Of a stretch of DNA of 64,000 nucleotides, positions 1-7,205 are shown in pieces; position 1 is the stretch's first letter; each line of letters begins with the position of its first letter. The DNA comes from Actinomycetota bacterium. GTDB taxonomy: Bacteria > Actinomycetota > Actinomycetes > Actinomycetales > Microbacteriaceae. Both the position numbers and the translations under genes were made by a program. Below the pieces are notes generated by a model. That model was not told the origin of the DNA. It made no database searches and saw only the letters and a program-made list of their open reading frames with translations. The DNA is taken from contig JAIUOH010000002.1 of the NCBI GenBank assembly GCA_020161315.1, forward strand, positions 62,001-126,000. Direction: 5' to 3'.

Positions 1-606
1 ATGGCCGAGCACGACACCGAGCGTGATGACGCCGGTGTGTTTCCGCCAGACCCAGTCGGCCAGGTGCGCGTGCGGCTGCTGACCGACACCGTGTGCGCTG
101 ACCTTCGCGGGCCGACCGCCTGCGAGGTGCTGACGCCCGAGGGCGTCGACAAAGTGCTGCAGCGGCTCGGGCCCGACCCCGCGAACGCGAACACCGACGC
201 AGAGCGCGATCGCTTCATTGAGCGAGCGCTGAAGAAGCGCACCGCGATCGGCCTCGTGCTCATGGACCAGGCAGTGCTCGCAGGCATTGGCAACGTGTAC
301 CGTGCCGAGCTGCTGTTTCGCGCAGGGCTAGACCCGCACACCCCGGCAAACACCATCGACCGTTCGACGCTCGAGGTGCTCTGGGATGACTGGGCCGAAC
401 TGCTCGACATCGGTATCACGGTCGGGCAGATGATGACGATCGACGGGCTTGAGGGCGCGGACTACGAGCGCGCGCTGCGCGAGCGTGACGAGCGGCACTG
501 GGTCTACAAGCTCGAAGGCACGCCCTGCAAGCGCTGCGGCACGAATATCACGCTCGAAGAGATGGGCAATCGCAAGCTCTACTGGTGCGCCGGCTGCCAG
601 CACTGA
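1..606 (+). CDS. Fpg/Nei-family DNA glycosylase, 3' part only
   Basis: Base-excision-repair glycosylase/AP lyase that removes oxidised bases. Only the C-terminal ~200 residues are in the window. The catalytic N-terminal proline region must lie upstream, so the methionine at base 1 is probably internal. Visible are the helix-two-turn-helix region (LVLMDQAVLAGIGNVYRAELLFRAGLDP, discussed by its IGNVYRAE core, residues ~98-105) and a C-terminal zinc finger with two CxxC pairs (CKRC at ~177-180, CAGC at ~196-199). The finger wording and the spacing resemble actinobacterial Nei2-type enzymes more than classical MutM, but the choice between Nei and Fpg is not secure without the N-terminus. It is followed by a repeat block rather than another gene. 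Confidence 0.88.
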   Translation: MAEHDTERDDAGVFPPDPVGQVRVRLLTDTVCADLRGPTACEVLTPEGVDKVLQRLGPDPANANTDAERDRFIERALKKRTAIGLVLMDQAVLAGIGNVYRAELLFRAGLDPHTPANTIDRSTLEVLWDDWAELLDIGITVGQMMTIDGLEGADYERALRERDERHWVYKLEGTPCKRCGTNITLEEMGNRKLYWCAGCQH

Positions 607-614
607 ATCTTCAA

Positions 615-710
615 CGAACTCGGTGCCTTTTACCGAACTCGGTGCCTTTTGCCGAACTCGGTGCGATTCACCTGCATAAAGCGGCCGAGTTCGGTAAACG
701 GCACCGAGTT
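615..710. repeat. Triplicated 19-bp repeat folding into a 26-bp inverted repeat
   Basis: Starting 9 bases after the glycosylase stop, the unit cgaactcggtgccttttac occurs at 615-633 and 634-652 (one base different), with a third, partial unit at 653-661. Bases 617-642 are complementary to 685-710 at 25 of 26 positions, so transcripts could form a very stable hairpin with a 42-base loop. There is no clean T-run after it. It may act as a terminator or be a palindromic repeat element. Confidence 0.7.
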
Positions 711-779
711 TGCGGGCGGGGAGATCCCGCGTGCCATTCGCAGCCGCGGCGCCGGAGCGTAACCTCGCAAAAAATTTAC

Positions 780-822
780 TTGCGGCTTCAACTAAATTTC
801 TGCTACATTGAAATTAGTTGAA
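780..822 (+). promoter_or_regulatory. Promoter with overlapping palindromic operator upstream of yceI
   Basis: A -35-like TTGCGG (780-785) and -10-like TACATT (804-809), 18 bases apart, are overlapped by an AT-rich inverted repeat: ttcaactaaatttc (787-800) against gaaattagttgaa (810-822), with one base missing. The outer halves ttcaact/agttgaa are exact. This is the layout expected for a repressor of the MarR type, but the regulator is not in the window and its family is a guess. Confidence 0.6.
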
Positions 823-850
823 ACGTCAATCAAATATTTCGGAGGCAGAA

Positions 851-1411
851 ATGACCATCACCGCTGATCAGATCCCGGGCTACCGCGTCGGCACCTGGAA
901 CATCGACCCAACCCACACCGAGGTCGGTTTCTCGGTGCGCCACCTCGCGATCAGCAAGGTCAAGGGCAAGTTCGAGCGCTTCGCTGGCACCTTTGTGACC
1001 GCCGAGAACCCGCTCGACTCGACCGTCGACGCCACCGTCGAGGTCGCCTCGATCAACACGAACCAGGCTGACCGCGACGGTCACCTGCGTAACGGCGACT
1101 TTTTTGCGGCAGACGAGTTTCCTGAGTTCACCTTCAAGAGCACCGGTGTGCGCCAGAACGGCAGCGATTTTGCTGTTGACGGCGAGCTCACCCTGCGCGG
1201 CGTGACCAAGCCCGTCACCTTCGACTTTGAGTTCGGTGGCTTCGGGGCCGATGCTTACGGCAACTACAAGGCTGGCTTTACCGCCACCACCGTGGTGAAG
1301 CGCGAAGACTACGGCATCCAGTGGAACGCTCCGCTCGAGACCGGTGGACTGCTGCTCGGCAGCGATGTCACCATCACGCTTGACGTGCAGGCAGCTCTCG
1401 CTGGGGAGTAA
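851..1411 (+). CDS. YceI-family lipocalin-like protein
   Basis: A 186-residue protein of the YceI family, whose members fold into a lipocalin-like barrel that binds isoprenoid or amide lipids and are often induced by stress. The family pattern is present: an N-terminal W-x-I-DPTHTEVGFSVRHLAISKVKG segment, a D-x-x-P-EFTFKST strand, GELTLRGVTKPVTF, and a C-terminal ETGGLLLGSDVTITLDVQ. No signal peptide is seen, so it is probably cytoplasmic. The ATG at 851 is chosen because GGAGGC lies 10 bases upstream and the YceI homology begins there. An upstream in-frame start at 818 would fall in the operator. It is monocistronic, with its own operator and terminator. Confidence 0.93.
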   Translation: MTITADQIPGYRVGTWNIDPTHTEVGFSVRHLAISKVKGKFERFAGTFVTAENPLDSTVDATVEVASINTNQADRDGHLRNGDFFAADEFPEFTFKSTGVRQNGSDFAVDGELTLRGVTKPVTFDFEFGGFGADAYGNYKAGFTATTVVKREDYGIQWNAPLETGGLLLGSDVTITLDVQAALAGE

Positions 1412-1483
1412 ACGCGTAGCGTTTGCTCGTGAGAGCTGGTGCGGCCCTGCCGCAGCCGCTGAGTCGTTTTTAGAGCGAGGATC

Positions 1484-1510
1484 AGGGGCGGTGGAAACAC
1501 CGCCCCTTTT
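1484..1510 (+). terminator. Rho-independent terminator of yceI
   Basis: A 9-bp perfect stem, ggggcggtg (1485-1493) with caccgcccc (1498-1506), a GAAA tetraloop and a TTTT tail (1507-1510). It stands in the 223-base gap between yceI and the convergent phosphatase gene. Nothing else recognisable was seen in that gap. Confidence 0.88.
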
Positions 1511-1634
1511 CTGCGCCTGCACTCTCTGTTTCTTCTGTGCCTTGGGTTGGCTGGGATTGCGGGTCACAGATGATCGCAAAAACCGGGTTTAGGCGCCATT
1601 CATGACTCACAAACGGTGAGCCCAGGTCAAGCCG

Positions 1635-2714
1635 TTAGAGAATGCCGAGCTGGCGCAGTTCCTGGTGCAGGGTCGCCCCGTCGGGGCCATAGATCCAGGG
1701 CACCCCGCTGACGCTGCGCTGCAGGCGCGCCTTCGAACGGCCGCCGGCCAGCACAGCCTGGCCCACCGAGAGCTGACGGATCAGCACCGCCGCGACGTTC
1801 TCGGGGTGCGCGGTGGCGAAACGCTGGTAGAGCTCCTCGTCGTGCTGCCCGTCGTCGCCAACGAGCACCCACTTCACATCGGGAAACTCGCGCGCGAGGC
1901 GCGAGAGCTCACGCGTCTTATGCTCTTTGCCGCTGCGGAACCAGCGGTCGGTCGTTGGGCCCCAGTCGGTGAGCAGCAGCGACCCCATGGGGTAGAGGTT
2001 GCGCTCGAGAAAGCGGCTCAGTGCCGGCGCCACGTTCCACGCGCCGGTCGAGAGGTAGAGCACAGGGGAGCCGGGGTGCTTTGCGAGCAGGTGGTCGTAA
2101 AGCACGGGCATGCCCGGGGTTGAGGTGCGTGCGTGCTCGTCGAGCACGAAGCTGTTCCAGGCCGCGACGAGGGGCTTCGGCAGTGCGGTGTTCAAAATGG
2201 TGTCGTCGACGTCGCTGATGAGGCCGAAGTGGGCCGTGGGGTCGGCGATGTAGACCGGGGCATGGGCAGCCTCGGCGTGCTCCGAACCCGGGCCGCTCGC
2301 CTGCAGCGTGATCGTGTGCCACCCGGGGGTGAGCTGCACGGGCACGACGTGGTCGATCACCCCGCCGCGGTCTGAGGCCACCTCAGTGATGGGCTCGCCG
2401 TCAATCAGCACGCGCACGGGGGAGTAAGGCACGTGTACGCTCGTGAAGCTGCGCCATCCGCGCACGCGTGCGACCTGCGCCACCACGGGCTTGAGCGACT
2501 CGTCAGTGCCGGCGGCCTCGTGCGTCTCGGTGGGCGGTAGATACAGCACTCGTCCGAGCACGCGCACCCACTCGGTTGAGCCGTAACCGATGTAGGGGAT
2601 CACGCCTGGCGTGCGGCCGCGCTTCACTACCCGGCGCTCGCGAATGCGATGCACCCAGTCGTCGAGCCGCGCCGCGAACTTCGGGCGACTGTCTGGGCTT
2701 CTTGCATCCGTCAC
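1635..2714 (-). CDS. App1-family phosphatase (DUF2183)
   Basis: A 359-residue protein with the App1-type phosphatidate phosphatase catalytic domain in its C-terminal half. Seen directly: DVDDTI (residues ~168-173), the nucleophile motif of HAD-like phosphatases; LSTGAWN near 217-223; and VGDDGQHDEE near 285-294, supplying the remaining acidic residues. The N-terminal half (~40-155) is a beta-rich accessory domain usual for bacterial members. No membrane segment or signal peptide is evident. The family hydrolyses phosphate monoesters such as phosphatidate in yeast; the bacterial substrate is unknown. The gene is monocistronic and divergent from the cyd operon. Confidence 0.88.
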   Translation of the reverse strand: MTDARSPDSRPKFAARLDDWVHRIRERRVVKRGRTPGVIPYIGYGSTEWVRVLGRVLYLPPTETHEAAGTDESLKPVVAQVARVRGWRSFTSVHVPYSPVRVLIDGEPITEVASDRGGVIDHVVPVQLTPGWHTITLQASGPGSEHAEAAHAPVYIADPTAHFGLISDVDDTILNTALPKPLVAAWNSFVLDEHARTSTPGMPVLYDHLLAKHPGSPVLYLSTGAWNVAPALSRFLERNLYPMGSLLLTDWGPTTDRWFRSGKEHKTRELSRLAREFPDVKWVLVGDDGQHDEELYQRFATAHPENVAAVLIRQLSVGQAVLAGGRSKARLQRSVSGVPWIYGPDGATLHQELRQLGIL

Positions 2715-2787
2715 CTGACCAGTCTAGGGGAGGCCGGAAGTGGCCCGGTTGATCCTCGCCCCGATGAATATTGCTTTGGCGCGAATG

Positions 2788-2954
2788 AGGTTTCACTTCG
2801 CGGCAAATAAGGTTTCACTTCACATCAAGACGGATTCGCGACGTAGCACAATCGCCGATAAAATTGCTGATGACCGGCATAAACCGGTAGATCCGAAGGG
2901 TATAACCAGCCCTCGCCGGAGCTCACTATGAGAGTGCGTCACCTCGTAGTGAGC
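2788..2954 (+). promoter_or_regulatory. Regulatory region of the cyd operon
   Basis: The 264-base gap before cydA contains a 12-bp direct repeat, aggtttcacttc, at 2788-2799 and 2810-2821 (22 bases apart, two helical turns); an inverted repeat accgg-n6-ccggt at 2873-2888; a TATAAC box at 2901-2906; and an 8-bp inverted repeat gctcacta (2921-2928)/tagtgagc (2947-2954) in the probable 5' leader. The direct repeat looks like a site for two regulator protomers on one DNA face. No regulator is identified. Confidence 0.45.
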
Positions 2955-2978
2955 GCTCTCGGCACGTTCGGAGAACTC

Positions 2979-4454
2979 GTGAACGAATTCTTAGATGCGT
3001 TGACGCTAGCCCGCTGGCAGTTTGGGCTGACAACGCTGTACCACTTTCTGTTTGTACCGCTGACGATCGGGCTCAGCTTCTTGGTTGCGGTCTTGCAGAC
3101 CGCCTGGGTGCGCACCGGCAAGGTGAAATACCTGAGACTCACCAAGCTGTACGGCAAGGTGTTTCTGATCAACTTCGCAATGGGCGTTGTCACAGGCATT
3201 GTGCAGGAGTTTCAGTTCGGTATGAACTGGTCGAACTACTCGCGCTTTGTCGGCGACATTTTCGGTGCGCCGCTCGCAATGGAGGGCCTCATCGCCTTCT
3301 TCCTTGAGGCGACCTTCATTGGGCTGTGGATCTTCGGCTGGGACAAGCTGCCGAAGAAGCTGCACCTCGCAACGATCTGGGCTACCTCGATCGCCACTAT
3401 GCTGTCGGCCTACTTCATCCTTGCGGCCAACGCGTTCATGCAAAACCCGGTTGGCTACAAGCTGAATCCCGAGACCCAGCGAGCCGAACTCACCGACATT
3501 GTGGCGGTGCTGACAAACCCGGTTGCGGTATGGCAGTTTCCGCACACTATCTTCGCCTCGGTGATGTTCGGTGCGACCGTGATGGTCGCCGTCGCCGCGT
3601 GGCACCTGAAGCGAGGCCAGTACGTTGACGAAATGCGCGCGAGCCTGCGCTTTGGGCTCTGGGCGAACATTCTCGCCTTCATGGGCGTTGGCCTCACGGG
3701 GCACTCGCTCGGCATGACGATGACCCAGACGCAGCCAATGAAGATGGCGGCGGCCGAGGCGCTCTATGCGAACGCCTCTGGTGCTGACGCCTCGTTCTCG
3801 ATCTTCAGCCTCGGCACCCCCGACGGCTTTCACGAGATCTTTTCGATTCGCATTCCGTACCTGCTGTCGTTCCTCTCGAACGGTGACTTCTCGAGCGAGG
3901 TCGAGGGCATTAATAACCTGCAGGCCGAGTACACCGCGCAATTCTGCGGCGACGCAGCCTCGGTGCTGACCTGCCCGAGCAGTGGCATGTTCACGCCGAT
4001 CATCTGGGTCACCTACTGGGCGTTCCGCTGGATGATCGGGCTCGGCGCCTTCGCAACGCTGGTCTCTGTGGTCGGACTGTGGCTCACCCGCAAGAACAAA
4101 GACGTGCCCGCCTGGGCCTGGAAGGTCGCGATCTGGACCGCGCCGATTCCGATGCTCGCATCGCTCGTCGGCTGGGTGTTCACTGAGATGGGCCGCCAGC
4201 CCTGGCTCGTGTTTGGTGTGATGACCACCGAGTCTGGCGTCTCGCCGGGAGTGCCCGGTTGGGCCGTGCTCGTTTCACTGCTGACGTTCACCCTCGTTTA
4301 CGGCGCTCTTGCGGTTGTCGAGTTCAAGCTCATCATCAAGGCTGTGCAAGCGGGCCCGCCCGAGATTGAAACCGCTGAGGGCAGTGGCGGCGGTGAGGGC
4401 GGCAGCGACGGCTCCGGCGACGTCGACCACTCCAAGCTCGCAACGGTGTACTAG
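2979..4454 (+). CDS. cydA: Cytochrome bd ubiquinol/menaquinol oxidase subunit I
   Basis: Quinol-oxidising subunit of the bd-type terminal oxidase in the cytoplasmic membrane, carrying haems b558, b595 and d. About nine membrane segments are present. Seen: the N-terminal ALTLARWQFGLTTLYHFLFVP with the conserved His (residue 22 from this start), MEGLIAFFLEATFIGLW, and the signature GWVFTEMGRQPW near the C-terminus. The Q loop is of the short type. The GTG at 2979 is preferred because GGAGA precedes it and family proteins start just before this alanine-leucine-threonine motif. An in-frame ATG at 2928 would add 17 residues and lies inside an inverted repeat. First gene of cydABDC, 12 bases ahead of cydB. 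Confidence 0.96.
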   Translation: MNEFLDALTLARWQFGLTTLYHFLFVPLTIGLSFLVAVLQTAWVRTGKVKYLRLTKLYGKVFLINFAMGVVTGIVQEFQFGMNWSNYSRFVGDIFGAPLAMEGLIAFFLEATFIGLWIFGWDKLPKKLHLATIWATSIATMLSAYFILAANAFMQNPVGYKLNPETQRAELTDIVAVLTNPVAVWQFPHTIFASVMFGATVMVAVAAWHLKRGQYVDEMRASLRFGLWANILAFMGVGLTGHSLGMTMTQTQPMKMAAAEALYANASGADASFSIFSLGTPDGFHEIFSIRIPYLLSFLSNGDFSSEVEGINNLQAEYTAQFCGDAASVLTCPSSGMFTPIIWVTYWAFRWMIGLGAFATLVSVVGLWLTRKNKDVPAWAWKVAIWTAPIPMLASLVGWVFTEMGRQPWLVFGVMTTESGVSPGVPGWAVLVSLLTFTLVYGALAVVEFKLIIKAVQAGPPEIETAEGSGGGEGGSDGSGDVDHSKLATVY

Positions 4455-4466
4455 GAAGGCACGATT

Positions 4467-5534
4467 ATGGATCTCACACTTCTCTGGTTCTTGCTCGTCG
4501 GCGTGCTGCTGATCGGCTACTTCGTGCTCGACGGCTTCGACTTTGGTGTCGGCATGGCGCTGCCGTTTCTTGGCAAAGACAACGTCGACCGCAGACTCAT
4601 CATTAACACGATTGGCCCAGTCTGGGATCTCAACGAGACCTGGCTCATCGTGGCTGGCGCCTGCCTCTTTGCCGCGTTCCCTGAGTGGTACGCGACCATG
4701 TTTTCGGGCTTCTATCTGGCGCTGCTGCTCATTCTTGTCGCTCTGATCTTCAGGGGCGTCTCGTTCGAGTATCGCCACCAAGGCAAGGGTCCAAAGTGGA
4801 CCGGCTGGTTTGACCAGTTCATCTTCTGGGGCTCGCTGCTGCCACCGCTGCTCTGGGGCACCGCCTTCGCAAACCTTGTGCAGGGGCTGCCGATCGTGCC
4901 ACTCGAGACCGGCGGTTGGGTCTACACGGGCACGCTACTCACCCTGCTGAACCCCTACGGCCTGCTTGGCGGTCTCACCGTGACGCTGCTCTGCTTCACG
5001 CATGGGCTCGTGTTCATTGCGCTGAAGACAGTGGGCGACATGCGCGAGCGCGCTCGCAAACTGGCCACCAAGGTTGGCATTGTGACGATCCTCGTCGCCG
5101 CTGGCTTCTTGACCTGGACGGTGCTGCAGCGCGTGGGTGAACCGAACTTCACCGCGGTGCTGACGCTCTCCGCGCTCGCCGCAGTGGCTCTTGTTGCTGG
5201 GCTGGTGTTCAACCTGATGGGCCGCGAGGGCTGGGCGTTTACGTTTAACGCAGCGACTATCGCGTTTGCCCTGCTGGCAATCTTCATGGCGCTCTTTCCG
5301 TACCTGATGATTTCGAACATCGACGAGGCGTATTCGATGAGCATTCAGGGTGCGGCGAGTTCGCAGAAGACGCTTGAGCTGATGACGTGGGTGGCTGCGT
5401 TCACACTGCCGCTCGTGCTTGTCTATCAGGCGTGGACGTACTGGATCTTCAGAAAGCGCCTCTCGCGCGATCAGATTCCAGCTGATGATCACGAAGATAC
5501 TCACAGCGAGGATCGCGCGGCGGTCGCCGCGTAG
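4467..5534 (+). CDS. cydB: Cytochrome bd oxidase subunit II
   Basis: A 355-residue partner of CydA, an integral membrane protein of about eight to nine helices that stabilises the haem-bearing subunit. Family features: the start MDLTLLWFLLVGVLLIGYFVLDGFDFGVG, read as the VLDGFDFGVG motif (~residues 22-31), IGPVWDLNETWLI (~50-62) and the FRGVSFEYRH loop (~94-103). ATG 4467 has AGGAAGG upstream. The tail is charged (DDHEDTHSEDR) and probably cytoplasmic. It lies between cydA and cydD on the same strand. Confidence 0.96.
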   Translation: MDLTLLWFLLVGVLLIGYFVLDGFDFGVGMALPFLGKDNVDRRLIINTIGPVWDLNETWLIVAGACLFAAFPEWYATMFSGFYLALLLILVALIFRGVSFEYRHQGKGPKWTGWFDQFIFWGSLLPPLLWGTAFANLVQGLPIVPLETGGWVYTGTLLTLLNPYGLLGGLTVTLLCFTHGLVFIALKTVGDMRERARKLATKVGIVTILVAAGFLTWTVLQRVGEPNFTAVLTLSALAAVALVAGLVFNLMGREGWAFTFNAATIAFALLAIFMALFPYLMISNIDEAYSMSIQGAASSQKTLELMTWVAAFTLPLVLVYQAWTYWIFRKRLSRDQIPADDHEDTHSEDRAAVAA

Positions 5535-5563
5535 TACGGTCAAGCAAGTAAGTTAGCCTCGCC

Positions 5564-5569
5564 TACAAT
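5564..5569 (+). promoter_or_regulatory. Possible internal -10 box for cydDC
   Basis: TACAAT stands seven bases before the cydD ATG, the spacing at which transcription would start on or next to the start codon and give a leaderless message. No convincing -35 is visible. The cydB-cydD gap is 42 bases and contains no terminator, so read-through from cydAB is also expected. Confidence 0.4.
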
Positions 5570-5576
5570 AGATCCG

Positions 5577-7205
5577 ATGAAGCCCCTCGACCCGAGACTC
5601 TTGCGCTACGCGCGCGGTGCACGCACCGTTCTCGGACTCGGGGGGCTTTTCGGTGTCTTGCGCACCCTCGCGGTGATCACCTGGTGCTGGTGCATTGCGC
5701 AGGCGCTCGCAATTCTCGTGCTGCCGGTGCTGGGCGGTGCCGGCGGTGCGACAGGCAAGGTCGCCGAGCATGCCTACCCTGCGACGATGCTGCCGTGGCT
5801 GATTGGTGTCGCGCTCATTGCGCTCGTCGTGCGCTCGGTCTCGGCGTGGGCGATGGATGCGCTTGCGGCCCGAGGCGCGGTGCAGGTGAAGGCGCAACTG
5901 CGAGCTGCCGCACTCGATGCGATCGACTCGCGCTCACCAGATTCGCTCGCCGGCGGTGCAGACGCGCACGGCGCGACGGTGCTCGGCCGAGGGCTCGACG
6001 CGCTCGACGGCTACTTCTCTGGCTACCTGCCGCAGCTCATCATGACCGCCTGCGCGACGCCTCTGCTCGTGCTCGCAGTGCTGCTCGCCGACCCTCTCAG
6101 CGGCCTCGTGGTCGTCATCGTGTTTCCCGTAATTCCGGTATTCATGGTGCTCATCGGCTTGGCGACCCGCAGCGTGCAGCAGAAACAGTGGCAGCAGCTG
6201 CAGCATCTTTCGCGGTCATTTCTCGACGTCGTCGAGGGTCTGCCAACTCTCAAGATCTTTCGCCGCGAGTCGCGTCAGGTGCAGCGCATCGAGCGCGAGA
6301 CCGGCGAGTACCGCAGCCGCACCATGCAGGTGCTGCGGGTCACCTTTCTTTCGGGCTTTGTGCTCGATCTCGCTGGCACGTTCTCGATTGCCCTCGTGGC
6401 GGTAACGGTCGGCACACGCCTTGTCGCGGGTGAGTTTTCGCTCGCGCTCGGCCTGTTCGTGCTGTTACTGCTGCCCGAGGCGTTCATTCCAATTCGCGCG
6501 GTCGGCACCGCGTTTCACGCTTCGACCGAGGGGCTCGCCGCGGCGGAGCAGGTGTTCGAGATTATTGAGGGGCCTGCCGATAGCGAGCCCGTCGAGCCTG
6601 TCGAGACGCGCGCGATCACATTCGCCGACGCCGAGCTCACGCGCGGCGCACACACGATCGGCCCGGCCTCGTTCGAGGTGCATCCCGGCGAGGTCGTTGC
6701 GCTTACCGGCCCGTCTGGCGCAGGTAAGAGCTCGCTGGTTTCTGCCCTGCTCGGCTTCGTTTCTTTGACCCGAGGATCGCTCGGCCGACCAGACACACTC
6801 GCCTGGGTGGGGCAGCGGCCAGGCCTCTTGCAGGGCAACGTTGCCGACAATGTTTCGCTCGGCGATGGCGAGGCTGATCCCGCGCTGATTCGCAGAGCGC
6901 TCGATGTCGTGGGCCTCGAGAACATCGCAAGTGACCGCGAACTCGGAGCCCAGGGGGCGGGGCTCTCTGGTGGGCAGGCGCAGCGCGTCGCGATTGCGCG
7001 GGCGCTTTATCGTGCCTGGCGAAGCGATGCGGCAGCGCTCGTGCTCGACGAACCGAGCTCGGCGCTTGATCGAGAGAGCGAGACCCGCATTGCAACCGTG
7101 CTTCGCGAAGAGGCGACGGCCGGGCGCGCGGTGCTCGTGATCAGCCACCGCCAAGCGCTTATCGAGAGCGCGGATCGAATCGTGCGAATCGGGGAAGCAT
7201 CGTGA
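5577..7205 (+). CDS. cydD: Heterodimeric thiol ABC exporter subunit CydD
   Basis: ABC half-transporter of 542 residues that, with CydC, exports cysteine/glutathione-type thiols and is needed to assemble active cytochrome bd. An N-terminal membrane domain of about six helices (residues ~20-310) is followed by a nucleotide-binding domain with Walker A GPSGAGKSS (~380-388), signature LSGGQAQR (~465-472) and Walker B ALVLDEPSSALD (~488-499). The linker contains SEPVEPVET (around base 6590), which resembles the local REP core tgtcga. cydD overlaps cydC by four bases (GTGA), so the pair is probably translationally coupled. Confidence 0.94.
   Translation: MKPLDPRLLRYARGARTVLGLGGLFGVLRTLAVITWCWCIAQALAILVLPVLGGAGGATGKVAEHAYPATMLPWLIGVALIALVVRSVSAWAMDALAARGAVQVKAQLRAAALDAIDSRSPDSLAGGADAHGATVLGRGLDALDGYFSGYLPQLIMTACATPLLVLAVLLADPLSGLVVVIVFPVIPVFMVLIGLATRSVQQKQWQQLQHLSRSFLDVVEGLPTLKIFRRESRQVQRIERETGEYRSRTMQVLRVTFLSGFVLDLAGTFSIALVAVTVGTRLVAGEFSLALGLFVLLLLPEAFIPIRAVGTAFHASTEGLAAAEQVFEIIEGPADSEPVEPVETRAITFADAELTRGAHTIGPASFEVHPGEVVALTGPSGAGKSSLVSALLGFVSLTRGSLGRPDTLAWVGQRPGLLQGNVADNVSLGDGEADPALIRRALDVVGLENIASDRELGAQGAGLSGGQAQRVAIARALYRAWRSDAAALVLDEPSSALDRESETRIATVLREEATAGRAVLVISHRQALIESADRIVRIGEAS

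Noticed and set aside
830-1579. 249-codon minus-strand frame opposite yceI
   Set aside because: Antisense shadow of yceI and its terminator.
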